A stretch of DNA of 64,000 nucleotides from Mesorhizobium sp. M00.F.Ca.ET.216.01.1.1 (GCF_004010325.2 NZ_SADR02000015.1:1-64000), one strand, 5' to 3'; counted from the first letter of the stretch, positions 53,203 to 62,731 are shown. Numbers and translations: made by a program. Notes: generated from the sequence alone by a model not told the origin.

Positions 53203-54137
53203 TTGCTTTCTCCTTCCCTTGGTTTTAGCGCAAAGACCCGGCTGGCGGTGATATCTTCAGCCGAGATCGTCGACAGCGCCTTGGCGTCGAGCGGTCCTTT
53301 GGCGCTTTCAAACAAGCGGTTTGCCTGCCGCAGCCGTGCCCGGTCGAGCGCGTTGCGGATCGAGCGGGCGTTGGCGAAATGCGGCTGCGCGCGCCGTCTT
53401 GCGATGTAGTCGGCCATTGCGGCTGCTGCCATATCGTCGAGCAGGTAATTCTGCTGGTCGAGCATCTTTCCGGCGATCCTGAGCAGTTCCTCGTCCGTAT
53501 AATCCGGAAAGTCAATGTGGTGGGCGATGCGGGAACGAAATCCCGGATTGCTCTCGAAGAAGCGGTCCATCCGCTGCGCGTAGCCGGCAAGGATGACCAC
53601 GAGATCGTCGCGCTGGTTCTCCATCACCTGCAGCAGGATCTCGATCGCCTCCTGGCCGTAGTCGCGCTCGTTCTCCGGCCGGTAGAGATAATAGGCCTCG
53701 TCGATGAACAGCACCCCGCCCATCGCCTTCTTGAGGATCTCCTTGGTCTTGGGCGCGGTGTGGCCGATATACTGGCCGACCAGGTCGTCGCGCGTCACCG
53801 ATACCAGGTGGCCCTTGCGGATATAACCCAGCCGATGCAGCAGGTCGGCCATGCGCAGCGCGACAGTGGTCTTGCCGGTGCCGGGATTGCCGGTGAAGCT
53901 CATATGTAGCGTTGGTGTGTCGTGGGCGAGGCCCATGCGCCGCCGCGCCCGCTCGACCAGCAGCAGTGCCGCCGTCTCGCGAATGCGTTTCTTGACCGGG
54001 GCGAGCCCGATCAGCTCGCGGTCGAGCTCGGCCAGAACGTCCTTGACGCCGGAACTTTCGAATTCCTCGCGCAGGTCGATCGCCGCCGGGGCGGCGTTTG
54101 CGGGCAGTTCCGTTTCGGCCAAAGCTGGCGCCGACAT
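53199..54137 (-). CDS. cbbX: red-type Rubisco activase CbbX
   Basis: This 312-residue AAA+ ATPase frees red-type Rubisco from inhibitory sugar phosphates by pulling the CbbL C-terminus. Walker A is FTGNPGTGKTTVALRMAD, Walker B GGVLFIDEAYYLYRP, with the pore-loop region LVGQYIGHTAPKTKE. ATG 54137 follows AGGAG; the frame extends further upstream without homology. It sits directly after cbbLS, as in other form IC operons. Confidence 0.95.
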   Translation of the reverse strand: MSAPALAETELPANAAPAAIDLREEFESSGVKDVLAELDRELIGLAPVKKRIRETAALLLVERARRRMGLAHDTPTLHMSFTGNPGTGKTTVALRMADLLHRLGYIRKGHLVSVTRDDLVGQYIGHTAPKTKEILKKAMGGVLFIDEAYYLYRPENERDYGQEAIEILLQVMENQRDDLVVILAGYAQRMDRFFESNPGFRSRIAHHIDFPDYTDEELLRIAGKMLDQQNYLLDDMAAAAMADYIARRRAQPHFANARSIRNALDRARLRQANRLFESAKGPLDAKALSTISAEDITASRVFALKPREGESK

Positions 54138-54153
54138 CGCATTCTCCTGACGT

Positions 54154-54573
54154 TCAGCCGTACCTGGTTCCCGCCGGCCTGTCCGCCGCATAGGGCTTGG
54201 TAGTGTAGCGGATCATGCGGCCCGCCGCCTCCTGCCGTTCGAGCCGGTAGCCGGGTTCTTCGGCCGGGCGGTTGACGATGAAGGAGAGCTTCACCGATTC
54301 CCAGCCGTGCGAGGCGTCGAAGGCGACGACGCGGATGTAGCGGTCGCCGTAGGCCTTGCGGCACGCGTTCAGCTCCATGATCAGCGCCGCCGCATCGGGA
54401 TTGTCGAACATCGGGTGGCCCCACATATCCCAATAGATGTTGCGCGGATGCGGGTCGTCGGTGAATTCCAGGCTGACAGCCCATTTGTTGTCGATGCAGT
54501 ACTGCACCTGAGACCGAATCTGGTCGTCGGTCAGGTCGGGCAGGAAGGAAAAGGCGCCTTGGGTGATACGCAT
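54154..54573 (-). CDS. cbbS: Rubisco small subunit, form IC
   Basis: This 139-residue small subunit has the red-type features: start RITQGAFSFLPDLTDDQI and the C-terminal extension (PGYRLERQEAAGRMIRYT) that forms the beta-barrel of red-type enzymes. AAGGAG precedes ATG 54573, 11 bases after cbbL. Confidence 0.96.
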   Translation of the reverse strand: MRITQGAFSFLPDLTDDQIRSQVQYCIDNKWAVSLEFTDDPHPRNIYWDMWGHPMFDNPDAAALIMELNACRKAYGDRYIRVVAFDASHGWESVKLSFIVNRPAEEPGYRLERQEAAGRMIRYTTKPYAADRPAGTRYG

Positions 54574-54584
54574 TGTCGATCTCC

Positions 54585-56045
54585 TTATTCAGCAGCCGTT
54601 GCCACCGGGACAAAGTCCGGCGTATCGGTCGAGGCGTAGTTGAAGGTCACGTCCTTCCAGACATCGAGTGCCTGTCGCAGCGGCAAGCATGACCGGGCGG
54701 CGTGCTCGAGAATCTCAGGCCCTTCCCGCACATAATCGCGGCCCTCGTTGCGGGCGAGGATCATGCATTCGAGAGCCACCCGGTTGGCCGTGGCGCCAGC
54801 GGCGATTCCCATCGGATGGCCAATGGTGCCGCCGCCGAACTGCAGCACCACGTCCTCGCCGAGCAGGTCGAGAAGCTGGTGCATCTGGCCGGCATGGATA
54901 CCGCCGGATGCCACCGGCATCAGCTTGTTGAGCGATGCCCAGTGCTGGTCGAAGAAGATGCCGTTTTCGAGCCGCTTCGGGTTGAAGTCGTCGCGGCAGA
55001 CATCGTAATAGCCCTTGGTCGTCGCCGGATCACCTTCCAGCTTGCCGACGACGGTACCGGCATGGATGTGGTCGACGCCGGCAAGCCGCATCCATTTGGC
55101 GATGACGCGGAAGGAAACGCCGTGGCTCTTCTGGCGCGTGTAGGTCGAATGGCCGGCGCGATGAAGGTGCAGGATCATATCGTTCCTGCGCGCCCATTTC
55201 GCCATCGACTGGATTGCGGTGTAGCCGATGACCAGGTCGATCATGACGATGTTGGAGCCGAGCTCCTTGGCGAAGTCGGCACGTTCGTACATGTCCTCCA
55301 TGGTCGCTGCGGTGACGTTGAGATAGGTCCCCTTGACCTCGCCCGTCTCGGCCTGTGCCTTGTTGACGGCCTCCATGCAGTAGAGAAAACGCTCGCGCCA
55401 ATGCATGAAGGGCTGCGAGTTGATGTTCTCATCGTCCTTGGTGAAATCGAGCCCGCCCTTCAGCGCCTCGTAGACCACACGACCGTAATTGCGGCCCGAG
55501 AGGCCGAGCTTCGGCTTTACGGTGGCGCCGAGCAGCGGGCGGCCAAACTTGTCGAGGCGCTCGCGCTCGACGACGATGCCCGTCGCCGGACCCTGGAAGG
55601 TCTTCACATAGGCGACTGGAAAACGCATGTCTTCGAGCCGCAGTGCCTTCAACGGCTTGAAGCCGAAAACGTTGCCGATGATCGACGCCGAAAGATTGGC
55701 GATCGAACCCGGCTCGAAGAGGTCGAGGTCATAGGCGATATAGGCGAAATACTGTCCAGGCGCGTTCGGCACCGGGTCGACCTGATAGGCCTTGGCGCGG
55801 TATTTTTCGGTCGCTGTGAGCCGGTCAGTCCAGACCACCGTCCAGGTTGCGGTCGAGGATTCGCCGGCGACGGCGGCAGCGGCCTCTATCGGGTCGACGC
55901 CATCCTGCGGCGTGATCCTGAACACAGAGATGATGTCGGTGTCCTTCGGCTCGTAGTCGGGCTCCCAATAGCCCATCTTCTTGTATTCCATGACGCCGGA
56001 TCTGTAGCGGTCCTTGCCGGTGACGGTTTCGGATTTGTTGGCCAT
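54585..56045 (-). CDS. cbbL: Rubisco large subunit, form IC (red type)
   Basis: This 486-residue catalytic subunit fixes CO2 onto ribulose-1,5-bisphosphate. Active-site blocks are intact: GATVKPKLGLSGRNYGR, the carbamylated Lys in GLDFTKDDENINSQPF, HLHRAGHSTYTR, and GGGTIGHPMGIAAGATANR. The N-terminus (KDRYRSGVMEYKKMGYWEPD) and C-terminus mark the red form IC clade of proteobacteria. AAAGGA precedes ATG 56045; the upstream open frame lacks homology. Confidence 0.97.
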   Translation of the reverse strand: MANKSETVTGKDRYRSGVMEYKKMGYWEPDYEPKDTDIISVFRITPQDGVDPIEAAAAVAGESSTATWTVVWTDRLTATEKYRAKAYQVDPVPNAPGQYFAYIAYDLDLFEPGSIANLSASIIGNVFGFKPLKALRLEDMRFPVAYVKTFQGPATGIVVERERLDKFGRPLLGATVKPKLGLSGRNYGRVVYEALKGGLDFTKDDENINSQPFMHWRERFLYCMEAVNKAQAETGEVKGTYLNVTAATMEDMYERADFAKELGSNIVMIDLVIGYTAIQSMAKWARRNDMILHLHRAGHSTYTRQKSHGVSFRVIAKWMRLAGVDHIHAGTVVGKLEGDPATTKGYYDVCRDDFNPKRLENGIFFDQHWASLNKLMPVASGGIHAGQMHQLLDLLGEDVVLQFGGGTIGHPMGIAAGATANRVALECMILARNEGRDYVREGPEILEHAARSCLPLRQALDVWKDVTFNYASTDTPDFVPVATAAE

Positions 56046-56080
56046 GGCACTGGTCCTTTCCTTTTTTGGTGGACCGCCGC

Positions 56081-57160
56081 TCAGGCGGCTTTCGCGGTTG
56101 TGATGTGCGGGTCGAGTTTTCCCGCGGCGTAACGTTTCGCCATCTCGTCCATGGCAATGACCCTGATCTTCGAGGCGTTGCCCGCGGTGCCGAAGCGTTC
56201 GAAGCGATCGCGGCAAAGGTCGCGCAAGGCGTCCATGGCGGGTTTCAGGAATTTGCGCGGATCGAATTCGCGCGGGTCCTGAATTGCCACGCGGCGGAAC
56301 TGCCCGGCCATGGCCATGCGGCAATCGGTATCGATGTTGACCTTGCGCACGCCGTAGCGGATGCCGCGCTCGATCTCCTCGACGGGAACACCAAAGGTCT
56401 GGGGCAACTCGCCGCCATACTTGTTGATGATGTCCTGCAGTTCCTGCGGCACCGAGGAAGAGCCATGCATGACCAGATGGGTGTTCGGCAGCTTTTCGTG
56501 GATCGCCTCGATCACCTGCATGGCCAGGATGCCGCCGTCCGGCTTGCGGGTGAACTTGTAGGCGCCATGCGAGGTCCCGCAGGCGATCGCCAGCGCGTCG
56601 ACCCGGGTGGCGGCCACGAAGTCGACCGCCTGATCGGGATCGGTCAAAAGCTGGTCGTGGGAAAGCGCGCCTTCGGCGCCGTGACCGTCCTCGGCCTCAC
56701 CCTGGCCGGTTTCCAGCGAGCCGAGCACACCGAGCTCGCCTTCGACGGAAGCGCCGACCCAATGCGCCATGCGCGCGACACGCTCAGTGATGGCGACGTT
56801 GTAGTCGTAGCTGGCCGGCGTCTTGGCGTCCGCCATCAATGACCCGTCCATCATCACCGAGGTGAAGCCATGGCGGATTGCCGAAAGGCAGGTGGCTTCG
56901 TTGTTGCCGTGATCCTGATGGATGCATAGCGGAATGGCCGGGTGGATTTCGGTCAACGCCTCCATCATCTTCGCCAGCATGATGTCGTTGGCATAGGAGC
57001 GGGCGCCGCGCGAGGCCTGGATGATGACCGGCGCGTCGCAGGCCCTGGCCGCCTCCATGATGGCAAGCCCCTGTTCCATGTTGTTGATGTTGAATGCCGG
57101 CACGCCATAACCGTGCTCGGCGGCATGGTCGAGAAGCTGGCGAAGGGTGATGCGGGCCAT
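56081..57160 (-). CDS. cbbA: class II fructose-1,6-bisphosphate aldolase
   Basis: This 359-residue zinc aldolase condenses triose phosphates to FBP (and SBP). Zinc and catalytic residues are in PLCIHQDHGNN, VEGELGVLGSLE and MHGSSSVPQEL; KVNIDTDCRMA closes the phosphate site. AGGAGGACC lies just before ATG 57160. Upstream sequence in the same frame belongs to the cbbT antisense and is not coding. Confidence 0.95.
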   Translation of the reverse strand: MARITLRQLLDHAAEHGYGVPAFNINNMEQGLAIMEAARACDAPVIIQASRGARSYANDIMLAKMMEALTEIHPAIPLCIHQDHGNNEATCLSAIRHGFTSVMMDGSLMADAKTPASYDYNVAITERVARMAHWVGASVEGELGVLGSLETGQGEAEDGHGAEGALSHDQLLTDPDQAVDFVAATRVDALAIACGTSHGAYKFTRKPDGGILAMQVIEAIHEKLPNTHLVMHGSSSVPQELQDIINKYGGELPQTFGVPVEEIERGIRYGVRKVNIDTDCRMAMAGQFRRVAIQDPREFDPRKFLKPAMDALRDLCRDRFERFGTAGNASKIRVIAMDEMAKRYAAGKLDPHITTAKAA

Positions 57161-57171
57161 GGTGGGTCCTC

Positions 57172-59178
57172 CTAGATGATGAGCTTCAGCGCCGCTGCCG
57201 CGACGGCTTCGGATGTGATGTCGAAATGCCGGTAGAGATCCGGGGCAGGGGCGCTGGCGCCGAAACCGGCCATGCCAACGAAGGCGCCGGTGTCGCCGAT
57301 CCAGCGGTCCCAGCCAAGCCGCGCCGCGGCTTCGACGGCGATGCGCGGCGCCGAGCCGAGAACGGCCTTGCGGGTGTCGGCGTCCTGCGCCTCGAAAAGC
57401 TCCCAGCACGGCATCGAGACGACCGCGGCGGCGACGCCGTGCTCGATTTCCAGGCGTTCGGCGGCGGCAACGGCAATCTCGACCTCCGAGCCGGTGGCCA
57501 TCAGCGTCACGGCGCGATGCCCGGATGGCTCGCGCAGGATGTAGGCGCCTTGGCTGGACCGGTTCTCGTCGCCGTGTGCCTGGCGCAGCATCGGCAGGTT
57601 CTGGCGCGAGAGCACCAGCACGCTCGGCCGGTTCTTGCTCTTCAGCGCCAGCTCCCAGCACTCCGCCGTTTCGATGATGTCGGCCGGACGGAAGACGTTG
57701 AGGTTGGGCGTGGCCCGCAGCATAGCCAGGTGCTCGACCGGCTGGTGGGTCGGGCCGTCCTCGCCGAGACCGATGGAGTCATGCGTCATCACGTAGATGA
57801 CGCGTTGGCCCATCAGCGCCGAGAGCCGCATCGCGCCGCGTGCATAGTCGGTGAAGCACAGGAACGTGCCGCCATAAGGCACGAAGCCGCCATGCAGTGC
57901 GATGCCGTTCATGGCTGCGGCCATGCCGTGCTCGCGGATGCCATAGTGGATGTAGCGGCCGGCATAGTCGCTCGGCGCTATGCGATCCATGCCCTTGGTG
58001 ATCGTCAGGTTCGAATGCGTCAGATCGGCGGAGCCGCCGACCGTCAGGTCGGTTGCGCCGTTGATCGCAGCGAGCGCCATTTCGGAGGCTTTGCGTGTTG
58101 CAACCTTGGTCGCCTTCTCGACATGTTCGTTGCGGAAAGCGCCGAGGACTTCGAAGACCGCATCAGGGAGGTTGCCGGCGATCGCGCTGTCGAAGGCCTC
58201 GCGCTGCGGCGAGGCAGCAAGCCGCTGCTCCCAGGCACGCCGCGCCGCTTGGCCGCGGCCGGCAACTTCTCGCCAGGCGAAAAGGATGTCGTCCGGCACC
58301 TCGAACGGTGCGTAGGCCCAGCCGATGTTCTCGCGCGTCGCGGCGATCTCCGCATCGCCGAGCGGTGCGCCATGCGTCTTCTCCGAACCGCCGAGATTGG
58401 GTGCGCCCTTGCCGATTACCGTGCGGCAGGCGATCAGGGACGGCCGATCCGACAGCTGCGCTGCTTCGATTGCCGCAGCGACGGCTTCCATGTCGTGGCC
58501 ATCCACCGACTGGACATACCATCCGGCGGCTTTGAACCTTGCCGGTTGGTCCATCGATGTCGACAGCGAAGTCGGTCCGTCAATCGAGATCGCATTGTCG
58601 TCCCAGAAGACGATCAGGCGGGAGAGCTTCAGGTGACCGGCAAGGTCGATCGCCTCGTGGCTGATGCCTTCCTGCAGGCAGCCGTCGCCGGCGATCACGT
58701 AGGTATAGTGGTCGACGAGATCGGCGCCGTGGCGGGCAGCAAGCATGCGCTCCGCCAGCGCCATGCCAACGGCGGTCGAAATGCCTTGCCCGAGAGGCCC
58801 GGTCGTCGTCTCGACACCAAGCGCATGGCCATATTCCGGATGTCCGGCGGTACGGCTGCCCAGCTGGCGAAACCGCCGCAATTCCTCGATCGGCATGTCT
58901 TCGTAGCCGAGCAGATAATGCAGTGCATATTGCAGCATCGAGCCGTGCCCTGCTGAAAGCACAAAGCGGTCGCGATCGGGCCAGTCCGGCACCGACGGAT
59001 CGATATTTATGAAGCGGCTGAACAGCACCGTGGCGACATCGGCCATGCCCATCGGCATGCCCGGATGTCCGGAATTTGCCTTTTGGACGCTGTCCATCGC
59101 CAGTGCGCGAATGGCGTTCGCCATGTCGCGATCCGAGACGACGGCGGCGACAGACTTCAGGGCTACTTGGCTGGTCAT
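57172..59178 (-). CDS. cbbT: transketolase
   Basis: This 668-residue thiamine-diphosphate enzyme moves two-carbon units in the Calvin cycle. It shows the substrate motif ANSGHPGMPMGMADVATVLF, the ThDP motif (VIAGDGCLQEGISHEAIDLA to FWDDN), and the pyrimidine-domain block FVPYGGTFLCFTDYARGAMR. AGGAGGACG precedes ATG 59178. Confidence 0.96.
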   Translation of the reverse strand: MTSQVALKSVAAVVSDRDMANAIRALAMDSVQKANSGHPGMPMGMADVATVLFSRFINIDPSVPDWPDRDRFVLSAGHGSMLQYALHYLLGYEDMPIEELRRFRQLGSRTAGHPEYGHALGVETTTGPLGQGISTAVGMALAERMLAARHGADLVDHYTYVIAGDGCLQEGISHEAIDLAGHLKLSRLIVFWDDNAISIDGPTSLSTSMDQPARFKAAGWYVQSVDGHDMEAVAAAIEAAQLSDRPSLIACRTVIGKGAPNLGGSEKTHGAPLGDAEIAATRENIGWAYAPFEVPDDILFAWREVAGRGQAARRAWEQRLAASPQREAFDSAIAGNLPDAVFEVLGAFRNEHVEKATKVATRKASEMALAAINGATDLTVGGSADLTHSNLTITKGMDRIAPSDYAGRYIHYGIREHGMAAAMNGIALHGGFVPYGGTFLCFTDYARGAMRLSALMGQRVIYVMTHDSIGLGEDGPTHQPVEHLAMLRATPNLNVFRPADIIETAECWELALKSKNRPSVLVLSRQNLPMLRQAHGDENRSSQGAYILREPSGHRAVTLMATGSEVEIAVAAAERLEIEHGVAAAVVSMPCWELFEAQDADTRKAVLGSAPRIAVEAAARLGWDRWIGDTGAFVGMAGFGASAPAPDLYRHFDITSEAVAAAALKLII

Positions 59179-59188
59179 GGCGTCCTCC

Positions 59189-60061
59189 TCACGACACACG
59201 TTTCTTGCGTTCGATCAATTGCAGGATGAGCGGCGTCAGGATCAGCTGCATGGCGAGGTCGAGCTTGTTGCCTGGCACCACAATGGAATTCGGCCGCGAC
59301 ATGAACGAGTCGTGGATCATCGAAAGCAGGTAAGGGAAATCGATGCCGCGAGGATTGGCGAAGCGGATGACCAGCATCGATTCGTCGGGCGTCGGAATCC
59401 ATCGCGCGATGAACGGGTTGGACGTGTCGACGATCGGCACGCGCTGGAAGTTGATGGCAGTCTGCGAGAATTGCGGGACGATGTAGCGTACATAGTCCGG
59501 CATGCGGCGCAGGATCACGTCCATCACGGCTTCGGTGGAATAGCCGCGCGTTGCACGGTCGCGATGGATCTTCTGGATCCATTCGAGATTTATGACCGGC
59601 ACCACGCCGATCTTGAGGTCGGCGTGCCTGGCCAGGTTGATCTTGTCGGTGACGACGCAGCCATGCAAGCCTTCGTAGAAGAGCAGGTCGCTCGGAGCGA
59701 ATTCGCGCCATTCGGTAAAACTTCCCGGCGGCGTGCCGTACTGCTTTTCCTCGTCCTCGTCATGGATGTAGGTGCGGGTCTTTCCGGTTCCCCGGCGGCC
59801 ATATTCCTCGAACACCTCTTCAAGGATTTCGAGTTCATTGGCGTCGGCATGGAAGTGGGTGAAGTTCGGGTTGCCCGCCTTCTCCTCCGCAGCCACCTTT
59901 GCCTTCATCGCGGCGCGGTCGTAGCGGTGAAAGGCATCGCCTTCGATGAAGGCTGCTTCGATGTTTTCACGCCGGAAGATCAGCTCGAAGATGCGCTTGA
60001 CCGAGGTGGTGCCTGCGCCTGACGACCCGGTGATGGTGATGATGGGGTGCTTTGCCGACAT
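59189..60061 (-). CDS. cbbP: phosphoribulokinase
   Basis: This 290-residue proteobacterial-type PRK makes ribulose-1,5-bisphosphate from Ru5P and ATP. The P-loop is TGSSGAGTTSVKRIF. Other marks are IEGDAFHRYDRAAMKAK with the catalytic Asp, FYEGLHGCVV, and a C-terminal NADH-response region. It lies 10 bases before cbbT and 8 after cbbF. Confidence 0.96.
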   Translation of the reverse strand: MSAKHPIITITGSSGAGTTSVKRIFELIFRRENIEAAFIEGDAFHRYDRAAMKAKVAAEEKAGNPNFTHFHADANELEILEEVFEEYGRRGTGKTRTYIHDEDEEKQYGTPPGSFTEWREFAPSDLLFYEGLHGCVVTDKINLARHADLKIGVVPVINLEWIQKIHRDRATRGYSTEAVMDVILRRMPDYVRYIVPQFSQTAINFQRVPIVDTSNPFIARWIPTPDESMLVIRFANPRGIDFPYLLSMIHDSFMSRPNSIVVPGNKLDLAMQLILTPLILQLIERKKRVS

Positions 60062-60069
60062 CGTGCTGC

Positions 60070-61116
60070 TCAGGCCCTGAAAAGGCCGCGGCGGCTGAAC
60101 AGCGGTGCACGCTCGCCGATGGCGCTGGGCTCGGTGTGGTAGCGGGTGATACGCGCGACTTCCCGCGCCGATCCGAAAACCATGGGCACGCGCTGATGCA
60201 GGCTCTCGGGCTCGATTTCGAGGATGCGGGTAATCGTATCGGTGGCGGCGCCGGCCGCCTGTTCGATGAGATAGGCGATCGGGTTGGCCTCGTAGACGAG
60301 GCGCAGCCGCCCCTGCCGGTAACCCTTGCGCTGGTCGCCCGGATACAGGAACACGCCGCCGCGCATCAATATGCGATAGCAGTCGGCGACCAGGGAGGCG
60401 ATCCAGCGCATGTTGAAATCCTTCTCGCGTGGGCCTTCGGTGCCTTCCAGGCAGTCGTCGATATAGAGCCGCACGGCTTCGTCCCAGTGCCGGTAGTTGG
60501 CGGCGTTGATGGCGAATTCCTGGGTGCGCTGCGGGATGATCCGGCTCTCGTAGGCCTGGACGAAGGTGCCGAGCCTGGTCGAGAGAACGAAGACATGCGT
60601 GCCGCTGCCGAGCGACAGAACGAGCGCCAGCTGCGGTCCGTAGATGAAGAAACCGGCGCCCAACTGGTTCACGCCTGCCTGCAAGAAAGAGGCGGCCGGA
60701 TTTCCATCCGGCGCGCCAGTCGCAGGGAGGAGCGAGAAGATCGTTCCAATCGACACGTTGGTATCGATGTTGGAAGAGCCGTCGAGCGGGTCGATGGCGA
60801 TGGCGAGAGGCGCTTGCCCGTCAAGCAGGACCGGCTGTTCCAGTTCCTCGGAGGCATAGAACGCGACCGGAGCCTGGCGCATGGCGTCGAGGAAGATGTC
60901 GTCGGCGAAGATGTCGAGGTCCTTCTGGACATCACCGTCGGCATTGGCGCCGCGGGTCCCGGCAAAGGCGGTGCCGAGCACCCCTTGATTGATGGTGTTG
61001 CGGACCTTGGTGGCAGCCTGCGTCAGCTGACGGACGGTCGCTACGACCGCGGAGCGCAGTTCGTCCGGCGGGCCAAGATAGGAGTTCAGAAAAGCGTCGA
61101 GCGTTGCCGCTGGCAT
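60070..61116 (-). CDS. cbbF: fructose-1,6-bisphosphatase / sedoheptulose-bisphosphatase, class I
   Basis: This 348-residue sugar bisphosphatase has metal-binding motifs YASEELEQPV and AIAIDPLDGSSNIDTN, and substrate residues in NMRWIASLVADCYRIL and GGVFLYPGDQRKG. GGGAGG precedes ATG 61116; an upstream 28-codon extension overlaps the promoter and is rejected. It is the first gene of the cbb operon, facing cbbR. Confidence 0.95.
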   Translation of the reverse strand: MPAATLDAFLNSYLGPPDELRSAVVATVRQLTQAATKVRNTINQGVLGTAFAGTRGANADGDVQKDLDIFADDIFLDAMRQAPVAFYASEELEQPVLLDGQAPLAIAIDPLDGSSNIDTNVSIGTIFSLLPATGAPDGNPAASFLQAGVNQLGAGFFIYGPQLALVLSLGSGTHVFVLSTRLGTFVQAYESRIIPQRTQEFAINAANYRHWDEAVRLYIDDCLEGTEGPREKDFNMRWIASLVADCYRILMRGGVFLYPGDQRKGYRQGRLRLVYEANPIAYLIEQAAGAATDTITRILEIEPESLHQRVPMVFGSAREVARITRYHTEPSAIGERAPLFSRRGLFRA

Positions 61117-61187
61117 CGTAACCTCCCGATCCAGCCGCATCTCCTCGGATCGGCCGGACTGGGAGATGAAAACAAACGACATCGAAT

Positions 61188-61220
61188 AAGTAAAATTCAA
61201 TAACTTTACTTTGCCGGTAA
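61188..61220. promoter_or_regulatory. candidate CbbR operator
   Basis: Between cbbF and cbbR, AAGTAAA (61188-61194) and TTTACTT (61205-61211) form a 7-bp palindrome with a 10-base spacer. An overlapping TTAC-N7-GTAA (61206-61220) also fits the LysR-type T-N11-A rule. The position, 20-70 bases from each start, is typical for a shared CbbR site. Confidence 0.6.
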
Positions 61221-61239
61221 AAAAATTTTAGTATGCGGT

Positions 61240-62181
61240 ATGAGAAACCTCACGCTCAAGCAATTCAAGACCGTTCAGGCAATCATCAGCCACGGAAAAA
61301 TTGTCAGCGCGGCCAAGGTGTTAGGTCTGTCTCCCCCAGCGGTGACGATCCAGTTGCGACAAGTGGAGGAGGAGTTCCAACTGGCCTTGTTCGACCGGAC
61401 GTCGGACGGCATGCGTCCCACTGCCGCAGGGTTGGCGTTTGTCGAGACGGCGCAGGCTATCGAGGAGCGGCTTCGTCTGCTCGAAGACAAGATGGACGCG
61501 ATCAAGGGCGTGCGCACCGGCAGCTTGAGGCTCGGCGTCGTTTCCACCGCCAAATATTTCGCGCCGCGGCTCATGGCTGCCTTCATGAAGGAGCACCGGG
61601 ATATCGACATGAGGCTTGCCATCGGCAATCGCGCCGAAACGGTCGACAATCTGAAGAATCACGACATCGACATCGCGCTGATGGGACGCCCGCCGAAGGA
61701 AGTCCCAGTGCGTGCTTCGGTCTTCGGCGATCACCCGCTGGTCATCATCGCGCCGCCCGAACACCCGCTGGCGTCGGCACGCGACATCTCCAAAGAACGG
61801 ATCGCCGAAGAGCATTTCCTCATTCGTGAACCCGGCTCCGGCACGCGCATTTCGCTGGAGATATTCCTGAGCGACGTGCCCGGCCGCATCGACGATCTCG
61901 GCGTCGAGATGGGCTCGAACGAGACGATCAAGCAGGCGGTGATGGCCGGTCTCGGCATCGCCTTCATCTCTGCCCACACCATCGCTGCGGAAACCGAAGC
62001 CGGCCGGCTCGTCATCCTCGACGTTGTCGGCATGCCGATCCGCCGGCAATGGTTTTCGGTGATGCGCACCGATCACGCGATCTCGCCGGCCATGGCGACG
62101 TTCCACGATTTCCTTATGCGCAAGGGGGCGATGTACCTACCCCTGTTCGGTAAGCTCTATCCGCACGCCAGAGTGGAATGA
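61240..62181 (+). CDS. cbbR: LysR-family Calvin-cycle regulator CbbR
   Basis: This 313-residue LysR regulator has the HTH region LTLKQFKTVQAIISHGKIVS, SPPAVTIQLRQVEEEFQLALFDR, and a ligand domain with CbbR-like RTGSLRLGVVSTAKYFAPRL and REPGSGTRISLEIFL. It is divergent from cbbF. CbbR proteins sense metabolites such as RuBP, PEP or NADPH and activate the cbb operon. Confidence 0.94.
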   Translation: MRNLTLKQFKTVQAIISHGKIVSAAKVLGLSPPAVTIQLRQVEEEFQLALFDRTSDGMRPTAAGLAFVETAQAIEERLRLLEDKMDAIKGVRTGSLRLGVVSTAKYFAPRLMAAFMKEHRDIDMRLAIGNRAETVDNLKNHDIDIALMGRPPKEVPVRASVFGDHPLVIIAPPEHPLASARDISKERIAEEHFLIREPGSGTRISLEIFLSDVPGRIDDLGVEMGSNETIKQAVMAGLGIAFISAHTIAAETEAGRLVILDVVGMPIRRQWFSVMRTDHAISPAMATFHDFLMRKGAMYLPLFGKLYPHARVE

Positions 62182-62502
62182 AGCTGCACGGACACAATAA
62201 TCAACCCGGAGTGAAACGCTTGACATACCGAACGCCAAAGATCGTGCGAGATAGCTCCAAGAAGGGGTGGAGAACGCCCGCAACCAATAGCGCTGGACGG
62301 CCTCGTATGTTATGTTGCACTGCGAAAAGAGCGGGGGCACGTCCTTTCACACCTGTAAGCCAGTTGGTTGGGCAGCGAACCCTGCAGACAAGGTAGACGC
62401 CGGCGAAGACGGGCAATGACGGCTCAAGGCCGCGACCGTAATTCCGGTGTCTCGGAAATGTCCCGGGCATGGGGTTCGGGACTTCGATGGGGGTAAGGGG
62501 CA
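62182..62502. other. gap after cbbR
   Basis: I see no supported gene, terminator or repeat in these 321 bases; only short non-coding open frames are present. Confidence 0.5.
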
Positions 62503-62703
62503 ATGCTTTACACGCTCGTTATGATGGTCTGCCTGACGGATGTGCCGCAGACCTGTGAGCAGCGCGAACAAATGGTGGACGGTCTGGCGATGAATCCTGG
62601 GACTGCCTTCATGCAGGCTCAGCCGCTGGTGGCCCAGTGGATGGAGACGCATCCCGGCTACTTCGTGCAGCGCTGGCGCGTGCTGCCCGGCCGGGGGACA
62701 TGA
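62503..62703 (+). CDS. 66-residue protein, paralogue of 50163-50372
   Basis: The protein starts MLYTLVMMVCLTDVPQTC and ends with V-A-Q-W-x3-HP-x4-V-Q-RW. It shares length, hydrophobic start, two Cys and the AxW...HP...V-RW pattern with the small protein at 50163. The later two Cys of that paralogue are absent here. AAGGGG lies before ATG 62503. It is convergent with the exported-protein/PedC-like pair. Function unknown. Confidence 0.65.
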   Translation: MLYTLVMMVCLTDVPQTCEQREQMVDGLAMNPGTAFMQAQPLVAQWMETHPGYFVQRWRVLPGRGT

Positions 62704-62731
62704 GCGGCCGCGCCTTTCGACGCGGGTCTTT

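Noticed and set aside
54702..56132. A 476-codon open frame antisense to cbbL
   Set aside because: cbbL is unmistakable on the other strand; the antisense frame is a codon-bias artefact with no homology or ribosome site.
57226..58956. A 576-codon open frame antisense to cbbT
   Set aside because: Antisense to an intact transketolase gene; low-complexity, Arg/Ala/Gly-rich product with no domain.
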